Of a DNA stretch of 64,000 nucleotides, positions 24,334 through 37,317 are shown one piece after another. A model generated the notes under the pieces. That model worked only from the letters and a program-made list of their open reading frames with translations, was not told where the DNA came from and searched no databases. Source of the stretch: Flavobacterium arcticum (GTDB taxonomy: Bacteria; Bacteroidota; Bacteroidia; Flavobacteriales; Flavobacteriaceae); assembly GCF_003344925.1 (NCBI RefSeq), contig NZ_CP031188.1, positions 2,649,001-2,713,000 of the forward strand, in the 5' to 3' direction. The position numbers and the translations under genes were made by a program. How positions within the stretch are numbered: position 1 is the stretch's first letter; each line of letters opens with the position of its first letter.

Positions 24334-27318
24334 TTACTCAGCATCTTCAGTATGCTCAGCTTCAATCATAGCTTTATCTTTATCTGATGTTGTGTCTACA
24401 ACTATTGGAGTTGCAATAAACAATGATGAATATGTACCTACAAAGATACCTACAAGCATTGCAAATATAAACCCTTGTATAGACTCACCTCCGAATATAA
24501 ACATGATTAACAATACAAATATTACTGTAAGCGACGTATTTATCGTCCTTGTAATTGTCGTGTTTACAGACTTGTTTACAACTTCTTTAAATGTACCTGG
24601 CATTTTGCTGGCAAGGAACTCCCTTATCCTGTCAAATACAATAACAGTGTCATTTAGTGAGTAACCAATAACAGTAAGTATCGCTGCAATAAAGTGTTGG
24701 TTCATTTCCATTTGGAATGGTGCATATTTATAGAATACTGAGTATATACCCAATACTATAATAACATCATGTGCTACTGCTGCAACTGCACCAAGACTAT
24801 ATTGCCATTTTCTAAAGCTTATCATAAGGTATAAGAACACCATAAGAAGTGAACCTGCTACAGCCCAATATGAATTTGTTTTAATATCATCTGCAATTGT
24901 AGGTCCCACCTTAGCCGCTTGCATAATACCTACTTTTTTACCTTCATATGTATTTACAAACTGATCGTATGTAATATCATTAGAATAGTATTTTTTAAGG
25001 TTATTATACATTATATCGTTTACCTCTTTATCGGCAGCAATACCATGCTCTTCTACTTTATACTTAGTAGTAATACGTAATTGTGAATCTTCACCAAAAA
25101 CTTTAGCATCTACACTACTACCAAAGGCAGCATCAGAAGACAGATCTTTTTTAATTTCTTCAATAGGTGCTTTTTCTTCAAATCGTACTTGGAAAGTTCT
25201 ACCTCCTACAAAGTCAATACCTTGATCTAAACCATTAGTAAAGAATGAAACAAAACTACCTATAATTAATATCGATGAAATAACATAAGCAATTTTCTTT
25301 TTGCTAAGGAAATCGAAATTAAAGTTTTTAAACCAGTTTTTAGATAATGAAGTATCAAAAGTAAGATTACCATTTTTACCCATATCTAGCAATATTCTTG
25401 TTACGAATATAGCAGTAAACAATGATGTAACGATACCTATAAGTAATGTAGTTGCAAAACCTTTTACAGGACCTGTACCGAATATTAAAAGTACAAGACC
25501 AGTAAGGAATGTTGTTACGTTAGCATCAGTAATAGCCGACATAGCTCCTTTCCAGCTAAATGCAATTTTAATAGCCTCATCTATCGTTCTACCAAATCGG
25601 AGTTCTTCCTTGGCTCGTTCATAAATTATAATATTAGCATCTACCGCAGTACCCATAGTAAGTACTATACCTGCAATACCAGGTAGTGTAAGTACCGCAC
25701 CAATACTAGCAAGGAAACCGAAAAGGAAAAGTAAGTTAACTACAAGTGCTATATTAGCATATAAACCTGCTTTACCATAATAAATTATCATCCATAATGA
25801 TATAAGTAGTAATCCTACTAAAGCAGAGTTAATACCGTTATCTATCGCTTCTTGTCCTAATGATGGTCCTACTACTTCTGATTGTATAATATCTGCAGAT
25901 GCAGGAAGTTTACCTGCTCTTAATATATTAGCTAAATCTTTAGTTTCAGATACATCAAATGCACCCGATATTACAGATCTACCTCCTGAAATAGCTCCCG
26001 AAGTAACCCCTGGTGCAGAATACACTACATCGTCAAGAACTACAGCGATATATCCGCCTTCAGTATAAGCCTTACCAGTCATACGCTCCCATATTTGAGC
26101 ACCTTTGGTATTCATTTGCATTTCTACAGATGGCTTACCAAGTTGTGTAAATGACTCTGATGCTCCTGTAATAACGTTCCCGCTTAATTGTGGTACATTT
26201 TGTCTATTACCCTTTAAAGCATAAAGCTCTAGCATTCCTGGATTTCTAGTTACATCTTCTTTACCCCACACAAAACGTGCATAACGCTGTTCGCCTTGCA
26301 GTGAAGCGCGAATATCTGATCTATTAAACCAGCTATTTACCTTTGCAGTATCTTTTACAGATGCGTAACCTATTACAGGACTTGTTTGATTTTGAGGAAT
26401 TTGATTAGGAATAAACTTATCAAACAAAGGGTTATTACCTTTTAATGCTTCAAGAGAGTCTTTATCATCACCAAGTAATGACTCAATATCCGAAGAAGGT
26501 TCATCTTCTTTTACCTCTACATCTTCTTTTTCTTCTGTATTTTTTAGTGTTTCGTTAGCAGCAAGTAAAAAACCTTGTAGCTCGTTTATCTTATACGTTT
26601 CCCAAAACTCTAATTGCGCTGTACTTTGTAGTAATTTTTTAACACGGTCTATATCTTTAGCCCCTGGTAATTCTACTAGTATTCTTCCTGATTCGCCAAG
26701 TTTTTGGATGTTAGGTTGTACTACACCAAATTTGTCAATACGCTCAGTAAGTACTCGGAAAGCACTATCTATAGATTCGCTAACTTTTTTTCTAATAACA
26801 ACTTTAACTTCTTCATCAGTCATGTTGGTATCTACACCTCCATCACTCTTAGATCCCATTACTCTATTTGTAAACAGTTCTGGCGAAGCTAATTTTATAC
26901 TACCCTTAGATTCGCTATCAAAAGCGATAAAGAAAGCATCTAGGTAATCTTGATTACCTTGTCTGTCTTCTGTAGCTTTATCAAGAGCCTTGTTTAACAC
27001 AGAGTTGGTAGAGTTATTAGCAAGTCCTTTGATAATATCTTTTACAGATATTTCAAGAGTAACATTGATACCTCCCTCAAGGTCAAGTCCCTTATTGATT
27101 TGTTTGTCTCTTACTTCACTGTATGTATACCCAAAAATTGGGTAAACTACTGAGTCTTTCATAGATTCAAGATAGGATAATTCCTCTTGAGCATCGCCTT
27201 TAGCGATTTCCTTAGCATCAGCTTCTATACTGTTAGAAACAAATGTGAAAGAAAGCTGGTAGATACATACTATCGCAAGTAGAATTGCGAAAAATTTAAC
27301 GAGTCCCTTGTTCTGCAT
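24334..27318 (-). CDS. secDF: Fused protein translocase subunit SecDF
   Basis: SecDF uses proton-motive force to help pull preproteins through SecYEG. This is the fused form usual in Bacteroidota, 994 residues, with twelve membrane helices expected: one N-terminal helix, a large periplasmic domain, five helices of SecD (around 510-650), then the SecF half starting near FNFDFLSKKKIAYVIS. The SecD signature GLDLEGGINVTLE and the SecF signature GIDFVGGRTFQVRF are present. A helix carrying GTAVDANIIIYERAKEE matches the conserved D-x-N-x-x-x-x-E-R motif, and GYSLNDTVIVFDRIRE matches its SecF partner. A -7 box lies 40 bases upstream and a terminator follows. Confidence 0.97.
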   Translation of the reverse strand: MQNKGLVKFFAILLAIVCIYQLSFTFVSNSIEADAKEIAKGDAQEELSYLESMKDSVVYPIFGYTYSEVRDKQINKGLDLEGGINVTLEISVKDIIKGLANNSTNSVLNKALDKATEDRQGNQDYLDAFFIAFDSESKGSIKLASPELFTNRVMGSKSDGGVDTNMTDEEVKVVIRKKVSESIDSAFRVLTERIDKFGVVQPNIQKLGESGRILVELPGAKDIDRVKKLLQSTAQLEFWETYKINELQGFLLAANETLKNTEEKEDVEVKEDEPSSDIESLLGDDKDSLEALKGNNPLFDKFIPNQIPQNQTSPVIGYASVKDTAKVNSWFNRSDIRASLQGEQRYARFVWGKEDVTRNPGMLELYALKGNRQNVPQLSGNVITGASESFTQLGKPSVEMQMNTKGAQIWERMTGKAYTEGGYIAVVLDDVVYSAPGVTSGAISGGRSVISGAFDVSETKDLANILRAGKLPASADIIQSEVVGPSLGQEAIDNGINSALVGLLLISLWMIIYYGKAGLYANIALVVNLLFLFGFLASIGAVLTLPGIAGIVLTMGTAVDANIIIYERAKEELRFGRTIDEAIKIAFSWKGAMSAITDANVTTFLTGLVLLIFGTGPVKGFATTLLIGIVTSLFTAIFVTRILLDMGKNGNLTFDTSLSKNWFKNFNFDFLSKKKIAYVISSILIIGSFVSFFTNGLDQGIDFVGGRTFQVRFEEKAPIEEIKKDLSSDAAFGSSVDAKVFGEDSQLRITTKYKVEEHGIAADKEVNDIMYNNLKKYYSNDITYDQFVNTYEGKKVGIMQAAKVGPTIADDIKTNSYWAVAGSLLMVFLYLMISFRKWQYSLGAVAAVAHDVIIVLGIYSVFYKYAPFQMEMNQHFIAAILTVIGYSLNDTVIVFDRIREFLASKMPGTFKEVVNKSVNTTITRTINTSLTVIFVLLIMFIFGGESIQGFIFAMLVGIFVGTYSSLFIATPIVVDTTSDKDKAMIEAEHTEDAE

Positions 27319-27357
27319 TGGTACTAAAAATTAATTATTCCATTTTTTAAAAACGAG

Positions 27358-27365
27358 CAAATATA
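27358..27365 (-). promoter_or_regulatory. -7 promoter box for secDF (TATATTTG on the minus strand)
   Basis: Exact TAnnTTTG match on the minus strand, 40 bases upstream of the secDF start. The palindrome TTTACGTAAA (27369-27378) sits immediately upstream of it. Confidence 0.6.
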
Positions 27366-27368
27366 TAA

Positions 27369-27378
27369 TTTACGTAAA
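27369..27378. promoter_or_regulatory. Palindrome TTTACGTAAA upstream of secDF
   Basis: Third copy of the 10-bp palindrome, here between the -7 and -33 regions of the secDF promoter. Confidence 0.3.
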
Positions 27379-27407
27379 GATTAAACAATTTATTTCTAAA
27401 TTATATC

Positions 27408-27437
27408 TTAAAAAAAAGGGCTGCCCCAAGGCAGCCC
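27408..27437 (-). terminator. Terminator after mdh
   Basis: An 8-bp GC-only-type stem, GGGCTGCC (27418-27425) with GGCAGCCC (27430-27437), followed on the minus strand by a long T run (A run at 27410-27417). Confidence 0.85.
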
Positions 27438-27458
27438 GCATTATTATCATCTCACATA

Positions 27459-28394
27459 CTATGATAACACTGATTTAAGTGCATCATTCATGTTGCGTAC
27501 AGCATCGGCACTTTTAGCAAATAATGCTTTCTCTTTATCATCAAGATTTACATCTACTATAGCCTCAACACCATTTTTACCTATAAGACATGGTACTCCC
27601 ATACAAATATCATTTTGTCCGTATTCGCCATCAAGCATTACAGAACATGGTATCATTTTCTTTTGGTCATTTAATATACTATCTACTAGGTAAGCTACAG
27701 ATGCTCCAGGAGCATACCAAGCCGAAGTACCTAACAATCCTGTAAGTGTAGCTCCACCCACCATAGTATCGGCAGCTACTTTATCTAAAGCGTCTTGCGA
27801 AAGGAAATTAGCAACTGGACTACCGTTGTATGATGCTAGTCTTGTAAGCGGTATCATAGTAGTATCGCCATGACCACCTATAACCATACCTTGAACATCG
27901 TTAGCTGGTCTTTCAAGCGCAGTAGACAAGAAATATTTAAAACGTGAACTATCAAGCGCACCACCCATACCTATAATTCTATTTTTAGGTAATCCTGTAG
28001 CTTTCAGCGTTAAGTATGTCATTGTATCCATTGGGTTAGAAACTACTACTATTATCGCATCTGGGGAGTGTTGTAGCACGTTATCTGCAACAGATTTTAC
28101 AATACCTGCATTTATACCTATAAGCTCTTCTCTTGTCATTCCTGGCTTTCTTGGTATACCTGATGTAATAACAACTACATCACTACCTGCTGTTTTAGTA
28201 TAATCGCTGGTACTACCCGAAACCCTTGTGTTAAAACCTGTAGTAGTAGCACACTGCATGATATCCATAGCTTTACCTTCGGCAAAACCTTCTTTAATAT
28301 CTAGTAAAACTACTTCGCTTGCAATACCTCTGTACGATATTACATCTGCACAGGTTGCTCCTACATTACCGGCTCCTACAATTGTAACTTTCAT
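27459..28394 (-). CDS. mdh: Malate dehydrogenase
   Basis: An NAD-dependent enzyme of the TCA cycle interconverting malate and oxaloacetate. The 311-residue protein is of the LDH-like MDH type. The dinucleotide-binding loop is GAGNVGAT (7-14) and Asp32 at the end of strand 2 indicates NAD specificity. Substrate-binding arginines lie in PRKPGMTREE (Arg82, Arg88) and at Arg151; the catalytic His175 is in GGHGDTTM. It sits 31 bases downstream of the DUF6588-like gene. A CAAATTTA minus-strand -7 match inside that gene (28461-28468) could give it its own promoter. Confidence 0.97.
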   Translation of the reverse strand: MKVTIVGAGNVGATCADVISYRGIASEVVLLDIKEGFAEGKAMDIMQCATTTGFNTRVSGSTSDYTKTAGSDVVVITSGIPRKPGMTREELIGINAGIVKSVADNVLQHSPDAIIVVVSNPMDTMTYLTLKATGLPKNRIIGMGGALDSSRFKYFLSTALERPANDVQGMVIGGHGDTTMIPLTRLASYNGSPVANFLSQDALDKVAADTMVGGATLTGLLGTSAWYAPGASVAYLVDSILNDQKKMIPCSVMLDGEYGQNDICMGVPCLIGKNGVEAIVDVNLDDKEKALFAKSADAVRNMNDALKSVLS

Positions 28395-28425
28395 ATTAAA
28401 ATGTCTTTTTGTGTTGATTAATTTT

Positions 28426-31390
<2,965 letters not shown>

Positions 31391-31415
31391 TTATCGAAAT
31401 TTTAAGTTTAACGAA

Positions 31416-31423
31416 CAAATATA
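31416..31423 (-). promoter_or_regulatory. -7 promoter box for gyrB (TATATTTG on the minus strand)
   Basis: Exact TAnnTTTG match on the minus strand, 38 bases upstream of the gyrB start. Confidence 0.55.
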
Positions 31424-31580
31424 ACAAAACACGAAGGATTATTAGGTAAAAAGCCTCTTTTTAGCTTTTAAGTTATTAACAATTTATTAATAATTGATGC
31501 CGATTAGACAATAACATTAATAAGATTAGAAAGAAGATAATATTAAGTGTGCGAATTTTTAAGTGAATACTCAAAAAGAT

Positions 31581-31588
31581 TAATTTTG
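31581..31588 (+). promoter_or_regulatory. -7 promoter box TAATTTTG for the small membrane protein gene
   Basis: Exact TAnnTTTG match 36 bases before the ATG at 31624. Confidence 0.55.
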
Positions 31589-31623
31589 GGTATTATTTTT
31601 ACAATAAAACCGTAACAGACACT

Positions 31624-32001
31624 ATGAAATTAAAAATGTTAATCTCTATAAAGTTTGTGATACATATTACTGGCTTAGTTGCAATGTATTTTATTATAAT
31701 GCCAGCAATAGATTATTATCATGATCTTGAGCATGAAAATGAAAGACTTTGGAAATTAACTGAATTGAATAGCAAATTGGATAACCCTGATTACAAAGAC
31801 CCTAGAAACCAAACTGCTATTTTAGAAGAAATAGACTTCTTAACACTGAGAATAACTAGAATTGACAAGAGAGTTGATGCTAGTGACAGAATATTTTATC
31901 TGATGATTTTTATATATTTGTTTAGCGCTATATCTAATTCATTAGAAAATAAAATTAATGAGATTAAAGCAGCAACAAACGACACAGGGGAATTACTCTA
32001 A
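31624..32001 (+). CDS. Small two-helix membrane protein, unknown function
   Basis: A 125-residue protein I do not recognise. It has an N-terminal membrane helix (about residues 7-28), a charged middle part with coiled-coil character (about 32-80), a second hydrophobic segment (about 88-103) and a polar tail. The pattern suggests a hairpin with the charged middle facing the periplasm. It has its own promoter box and is divergent from gyrB. Its stop codon overlaps that of the convergent GreA-like gene by four bases, so the two cannot be separated by a terminator. Base composition matches its neighbours. Confidence 0.7.
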   Translation: MKLKMLISIKFVIHITGLVAMYFIIMPAIDYYHDLEHENERLWKLTELNSKLDNPDYKDPRNQTAILEEIDFLTLRITRIDKRVDASDRIFYLMIFIYLFSAISNSLENKINEIKAATNDTGELL

Positions 32002-32450
32002 GTAATAGATTCTATTACATACTGTGTTCCGCTTATTTCGAAACTGCCTCCTGTTTCCATTCCCATAATTTTAGTACCTAACGGTGACTGAGGGGAAAGC
32101 GCAATTATAGTGCAACCATCTACTATTATTTTTGGCAAAGCAAGACTAACAAACAAATACATATTGTTAGCTTTTACCAAACTTCCTACTGCTATTTTTT
32201 TGTGTAAAGCATCGGCATCTAGTTTATTAAGAAATGCTTTTTGCGTAAGTATCTCACTTAGTTTAGCATTTAGCTTTTCCTGCTCTAAATGCATCATTGA
32301 TAAGGCTGTTTCGTGCTTATCGCCTGCCGAGCCTTTAGCATCGTTTGCTGCATCTTCGGTAAGTGCTGCTATCATATCCCTGAAAGCATCTTCCTTATCC
32401 TGTACTTGTTGCTTGTAATAGCTAATTACTTTTTGTTTTAGTTCCTGCAT
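31998..32450 (-). CDS. GreA/GreB-family transcript cleavage factor-like protein
   Basis: A ~150-residue protein: an N-terminal helical coiled-coil (about 1-80, with acidic residues near its centre) and a C-terminal GreA/GreB-like domain. The latter is recognised by VDGCTIIALSPQSPLGTKIM, similar to the SPLGxAL segment of Gre factors. The start is set at the ATG at 32450; a longer frame from a TTG at 32462 would run into a terminator stem. It may rescue stalled RNA polymerase or be a paralogue with another role. Such proteins are sometimes annotated as 3-oxoacyl-ACP synthase, which the sequence does not support. Confidence 0.75.
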   Translation of the reverse strand: MQELKQKVISYYKQQVQDKEDAFRDMIAALTEDAANDAKGSAGDKHETALSMMHLEQEKLNAKLSEILTQKAFLNKLDADALHKKIAVGSLVKANNMYLFVSLALPKIIVDGCTIIALSPQSPLGTKIMGMETGGSFEISGTQYVIESIT

Positions 32451-32460
32451 AATAGTAAAC

Positions 32461-32494
32461 AAAAAACCTACAGGTTTTGTAAATCCTGTAGGTT
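32461..32494 (-). terminator. Terminator after the TPR / beta-barrel operon
   Basis: A 10-bp stem (32465-32474 with 32485-32494) and 10-base loop, followed on the minus strand by a T run (A run at 32461-32466). Confidence 0.75.
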
Positions 32495-32516
32495 GATATT
32501 TTTAAGTATCTTGATT

Positions 32517-34271
32517 TTAGAAATTAAATTTATATGATGCTCCCAACATGAACTGAAATCCTTGTACTGGGTAACTTGACCATCTTTCATAATCCTGACT
32601 AGCTATGTTATTCAGCTTTAAGAAACCTGTAAGGCGTTCGTTATACCTATATCCTACATTGGCGTTAATATCAAAATAGCTATCTAATGTTACCACATCT
32701 GAAAAGCTTTGTACTGCCGGGTCAAAATCTCCTACTGAAACAAAGTCTTTTCTTTCGCCTACAAAAAATAGGTTCGCACCCGCATACCATTTCTCGGTAA
32801 TATCTACATCAACATTTGCTGATACTTTTAACTCTGGCAAATTCCAAGCCTCCATTTGGTCGGTATCATAGCTGTAATACGTTCCGCTTATACCTGCACT
32901 TACCTTTTTAGAAAAATCAGCTTTCAGCTCTCCGAAGAAGCTAATAGTTTTTAATTTATCATATATAACCCCAAAAGAGTTTCCGTATTGATACCCCTCT
33001 AAACCTGTAGCAACAGGACTAAAAAAGGAGTTACTTAAAAAAAATGCTTTGTCAGCTTCATTCATATATGACCCTCGAACGTTATAAGCTACATTACTAG
33101 CCAGTTTCCCTTTAAGACCTACATACATATCATATTGCTGGTCAGTAGGTGCCATAGCAAGCGTTGGAGAAACAAATGGGTTTTGAGAAACAAACTCTTC
33201 ATACGAGTTTTGTTTAAGCGTACCCTCAGCGCCTGCGTAGGCTACCATAAGATCGCCCACTACTTTATAGGATGCTTTTACCTGCGGATACACATAAAAC
33301 TTACTATCGTTCGCATCGTTTACTTTACCCATACTGTAAAACAGCCCCGCGCCTAAGTTTACCGAAAAATCATCTCTTTGAAATAATATACTTGGCTGTG
33401 CACCTATGTTAAAGTAATTATATTTTTGCTCTTCGGTAATATTGTTGTTTTGAGCGAAAGTTGTACCCACATAATCAACAACAAAACCTAGTTTTATTTT
33501 TTCGTCTAATACACTTACATCAAATGATGGCTTTAATACAAATCTATTCTCTGCCGAATCGAAAGCATCCCAAAATCGTTTGTACTGTAATGAAGCATCC
33601 TTAAAGATACTTTGTTTCATACTTATATTACCGCCTATTTTTAGGGTATTATACTTCTGTTGCTCATCAATTCCTGCAATAACATCTTCAGTAAATGTTG
33701 TATATTCTAACGGAAGTCCATACCAGTTATATACTTGGTTTTGATACCCTAAATCGGCATTCCATGTATACCCCTGTTGTCTGTTACCATACGTAAGGTC
33801 TATACCTGTGTTGTAGTACTGGTCGTCTAGCACTACACCGTCTATACCGCCTTGCGAAGAAAGGTGACGCAGCATACCGCCCACATATTCGTTACGGCTT
33901 ATATTTTCAGTAACAAAAAGCTCCGCGTTTATAGTCCCATAGTTTCCTATACCCAGCGTAGCATAATTATTAAACAACTTTTCACGCTTAGGGCGTTCTA
34001 CTCCTGCTGCCCTACCTTTTGATGGTGTAAAAGTAGAAGCTACAGGGAAAGAGAATATATTATATTCTATAGCCTCTTTCTGCATATTCTCGTCATCCTC
34101 TATTACAGGTGTTTCTTTTACCTTAAAAGCATCAGATATGGTAGGGGTATATGGTTTTACCACATTTACTACCTCTGTTCCTATATTCTCGTCCTTCTTT
34201 TGTGCAAAAGTGGTTTGAAAAGCACCTAATGCAACAATTACGGCTATTTTATATTCAAATTTGATCTTCAT
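32517..34271 (-). CDS. Outer-membrane beta-barrel protein (TonB-receptor-like barrel without plug)
   Basis: About 584 residues. The ATG at 34271 is preferred over the TTG two codons upstream because it starts a clean signal peptide (MKIKFEYKIAVIVALGAF, cleaved after FAQ). A short proline-rich segment, VVKPYTPTISDAF, precedes a long run of amphipathic beta strands (about 90-584) ending in YKFNF, the terminal-Phe signature of outer-membrane barrels. The C-terminal half resembles TonB-dependent receptors, but no plug domain is present, so a porin-like or secretion-related barrel is possible. It follows the TPR gene after 31 bases and a terminator follows, so they form a two-gene unit and probably work together. 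Confidence 0.8.
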   Translation of the reverse strand: MKIKFEYKIAVIVALGAFQTTFAQKKDENIGTEVVNVVKPYTPTISDAFKVKETPVIEDDENMQKEAIEYNIFSFPVASTFTPSKGRAAGVERPKREKLFNNYATLGIGNYGTINAELFVTENISRNEYVGGMLRHLSSQGGIDGVVLDDQYYNTGIDLTYGNRQQGYTWNADLGYQNQVYNWYGLPLEYTTFTEDVIAGIDEQQKYNTLKIGGNISMKQSIFKDASLQYKRFWDAFDSAENRFVLKPSFDVSVLDEKIKLGFVVDYVGTTFAQNNNITEEQKYNYFNIGAQPSILFQRDDFSVNLGAGLFYSMGKVNDANDSKFYVYPQVKASYKVVGDLMVAYAGAEGTLKQNSYEEFVSQNPFVSPTLAMAPTDQQYDMYVGLKGKLASNVAYNVRGSYMNEADKAFFLSNSFFSPVATGLEGYQYGNSFGVIYDKLKTISFFGELKADFSKKVSAGISGTYYSYDTDQMEAWNLPELKVSANVDVDITEKWYAGANLFFVGERKDFVSVGDFDPAVQSFSDVVTLDSYFDINANVGYRYNERLTGFLKLNNIASQDYERWSSYPVQGFQFMLGASYKFNF

Positions 34272-34302
34272 AGTCAATACTGTAAGATGGCTTAAATTAA
34301 AA

Positions 34303-37300
34303 TTAGTTTTGGATAGATGAGTTACGTTTAGCTTCTTCAGCTTTAATAGTATCTAGCTCTTTTTGAGCTTCTTCTATCACATCAGAGTAATCGGTAAAAT
34401 TTTTAATAATACTTTCCAATATATAAGTAGCTTGGAAACTGTCTTTTAAACCATAAAAGTTTTTTGCCATTATAATAAGCCCTTTAGCCCCGAAATATTT
34501 ATACCCCGAATAGTCTTTAGAAAGTTTTTGCACCGATGCATTCGAAGCGTCATACTTTGCTTCTTTATTTTTAAAATAAGCATCATAATACAATGCCTCT
34601 GCTGCAAGTTCTCCTTTAGCTATCGTTAACAGTTTAGCATACGCTGCTTTGGCTTTATCCTCATTATTAGTTTTGATAGCCGAACGTGCAATAATAATTT
34701 GCGCATCACTTTTTATCCTGTCCTCTATCTTGTCATTCGCCATTACCTTATCGGCATATACTACGGCATTAGTATAATCTTTTTGATCATAATAACTTTT
34801 CATAAGGTTAGACTGGGCAAACGTTACGTTTTGCGGAAATTCAGCTTCTGTTTCCAGTCTTTTCAGTACCGGGATAGCTTTCGCATAATCGTTCTTTTTA
34901 AGATGTATCTGCGACAACCTTGCCAATGCCTGCTCGGTAAACTCGTTTCGTGCCTTAGAAATTACATACTCATAATGCGGTATTGAGTTATTTTCAAGCC
35001 CGTCAGCAAAATATGCCTGTGCCAAATAGAAGTTTGCCTTTAACGATGATATCCCGTTCGGGAACTTAGCAATATAACTAGTAAGCGATGATATAGCCTG
35101 TTTAATATTGTTTTGTAAATATTGTTTTTCGGCAGATTCAAACGCAGTATTATCAAGGTCGGCATCCGTTACATCAACAAAGTTGAGCGTTTTCACCCAC
35201 GTTGCATATTCATCAGTACGTCCGCTATCTACATAAATAAGTCTTGCTGTAGATACTGCTTCCATCGCCTCTGGTGTGTTCGGGAAATCGGCAACTACTT
35301 TTTTAAACTTAGCAAGTGCTTTATTATCATCCTGTGCATTATAGTATATCAGTGCTTGGCGCATTAATGTCTTTGACACATACGAACTTGTTTTATAATC
35401 ATTAACCAACTTGTCATACGTTTGTAGTGCTTTACTTGTATTGTTTTCACTAACATACGTATTACCTAATTCATAAAGTGCATCATCTGCATATTTAGAC
35501 TGCGGGTACGACTGTGTAAACTTGATAAGGTCTTCTATCTTCTTTTCATTTCTTGCTACAAAACCATAGCTGATTGCTTTTTGGAATAAGGCATAATCGG
35601 CATCAATGCCTTTCATCTCTATTGCCTTGTTGTAAGCTTCCATAGCTGGCCAATATTTACCTGACACAAACTGACTATCACCTAAACGCAGGTAAGCATC
35701 ATTTAATCTTACATTATCATTTTTAGATAAAGCTATATACGACTGAAAATAGGTTGCCGCCTGCTCATACTCTTTTAACTTGAAATAGGTATATGCTAGG
35801 TTATAATTTATATTCTTATACTCAGGTGTCGATTTTGCTTCGGCAAATTGCATAAACTGCTTAAAGCTTAGTAATGCTTCGTTAAACTGATTTAAAACAT
35901 ACTCTGTTTCTCCTTTCCAAAAAGTAGCACGTGCCGTAAAACGAGCATCACGTTGTTCACTAATCGATTTTTTAAACAATATTGATGCTTCTTTATAACT
36001 ACCATCAGTATATAACTCCATACCTCTGTAAAAAGCAACTTTTTGGTAGGCTAACCTATTTTCTGGTGATTTGTTTTTTTCTAAAAGTACTAGTGCTTCT
36101 TTATAGTTTTTAGAAGTAATGTATGAACTAATAAGTAGGTTTTGTACTTCCTGCTTAAATGGCGTTTCCGGATATTTTGACAAAAATGTATTTAGTACTT
36201 CTGGTACACTTTGATAAGGATTACCTATCTCGTAACTTAACTTGGAATAGTTAAGGTAAGCATCTTCTTGTATCTTGGCATCAAAATCCATTTCAGATGC
36301 ATTCTTGAAGGCATTAAGCGCCTGTTGCTTTTTACCTGTTTTAAGGTAACTTTCTCCTAAATGGTAGTAAGCATTTTGCGCTACGGCATCATTACCTCCC
36401 ACTATTTTATTAAACTCAGCTATTGCGCTTTCATAATCGCCTTGTTTGTAATAAGCATACCCTAACTGGTAAAAATCAGTATTATTCCATTTTCCTTTTT
36501 TGCCTTTATATTCTTTTAAATAAGGAATAGCTTTATCATATTGCTTTAAGTTAAAATAACTTTCCCCTATTATCTTGTTAAGTTCTGACCTTTCGGCAGG
36601 GCTTGATTTCGCCAATTGTGGTTCACCAAGATCTATAGCCTTTTGGAAGTTACCCAACTTAAAGTTCATGTCTGCCTGAAAGTAAGACATTTTCTCTTTA
36701 TACTGTTCTTGGTCTTCTACCTGACCAAAGTACTGGTTAGCATCTTTATAATTATCACTCTCATAGGCTATAAAACCAAGATAATACTTAGCCTGAGAGC
36801 CATATTCTTTAGAGTTTAAAACCTTATTAAAGTATTTATCTGCTTGTTTTTTATCGCCTGCATTAAAATAGCCATATCCTTTCTGAAAATTATAACGTTC
36901 CCTGTCGGCATTGCTCATATCAGCTTCATTAACCTTGTCAAACCATTTTAGCGCCTGTGCATATTTACCTTGGTTAAAGTAATAGCTTGCCACCTCTATA
37001 TAGGCTTGATTTTGCTTGGTACTAGTAGGATAGTCTTCAACAAAATCTTCCATAAGCATATCGGCATTCAACTGGTTAAGACGAATAGCACAATTAGCAA
37101 TATAGTAAGCACAGTCTGCCTGTACCTCCATATCCTTATTCTCTTTTTTTGTTGTTTCAAAAAGTATTTGTGCTGCCTGATACTGCTTATCATTGTATAG
37201 GCTAACCCCTCTATCAAAGTCTTTAAGCTCGTGGGTATAAATGGTAGATTGTTGTGCTGAAAGGTTGAAACCATAAAGCGACACCGCAACTAGTAGTAGC

Positions 37301-37317
37301 CTGTTTAATCTGCGCAT
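34303..37317 (-). CDS. Large periplasmic tetratricopeptide-repeat protein
   Basis: About 1004 residues, with a signal peptide (MRRLNRLLLVAVSLYGF, cleaved after LSAQ) and then TPR units over almost the whole length, for example YFNQGKYAQALKWFDKV, YYKQGDYESAIAEFNK and YFKLKEYEQAATYFQSY. The ATG at 37317 is preferred to the one at 37326, because the -7 box at 37341-37348 puts the transcript start within about ten bases of the latter. TPR arrays scaffold protein complexes. Its partner is the outer-membrane barrel gene 31 bases downstream. Parts of the repeats resemble YbgF/BamD-type envelope TPRs, but no specific role can be named. Confidence 0.88.
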   Translation of the reverse strand: MRRLNRLLLVAVSLYGFNLSAQQSTIYTHELKDFDRGVSLYNDKQYQAAQILFETTKKENKDMEVQADCAYYIANCAIRLNQLNADMLMEDFVEDYPTSTKQNQAYIEVASYYFNQGKYAQALKWFDKVNEADMSNADRERYNFQKGYGYFNAGDKKQADKYFNKVLNSKEYGSQAKYYLGFIAYESDNYKDANQYFGQVEDQEQYKEKMSYFQADMNFKLGNFQKAIDLGEPQLAKSSPAERSELNKIIGESYFNLKQYDKAIPYLKEYKGKKGKWNNTDFYQLGYAYYKQGDYESAIAEFNKIVGGNDAVAQNAYYHLGESYLKTGKKQQALNAFKNASEMDFDAKIQEDAYLNYSKLSYEIGNPYQSVPEVLNTFLSKYPETPFKQEVQNLLISSYITSKNYKEALVLLEKNKSPENRLAYQKVAFYRGMELYTDGSYKEASILFKKSISEQRDARFTARATFWKGETEYVLNQFNEALLSFKQFMQFAEAKSTPEYKNINYNLAYTYFKLKEYEQAATYFQSYIALSKNDNVRLNDAYLRLGDSQFVSGKYWPAMEAYNKAIEMKGIDADYALFQKAISYGFVARNEKKIEDLIKFTQSYPQSKYADDALYELGNTYVSENNTSKALQTYDKLVNDYKTSSYVSKTLMRQALIYYNAQDDNKALAKFKKVVADFPNTPEAMEAVSTARLIYVDSGRTDEYATWVKTLNFVDVTDADLDNTAFESAEKQYLQNNIKQAISSLTSYIAKFPNGISSLKANFYLAQAYFADGLENNSIPHYEYVISKARNEFTEQALARLSQIHLKKNDYAKAIPVLKRLETEAEFPQNVTFAQSNLMKSYYDQKDYTNAVVYADKVMANDKIEDRIKSDAQIIIARSAIKTNNEDKAKAAYAKLLTIAKGELAAEALYYDAYFKNKEAKYDASNASVQKLSKDYSGYKYFGAKGLIIMAKNFYGLKDSFQATYILESIIKNFTDYSDVIEEAQKELDTIKAEEAKRNSSIQN

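Noticed and set aside
31998..32450. 3-oxoacyl-ACP synthase
   Set aside because: The product is about 150 residues, has no thiolase fold or Cys-His-His active site, and carries a GreA/GreB C-terminal pattern.
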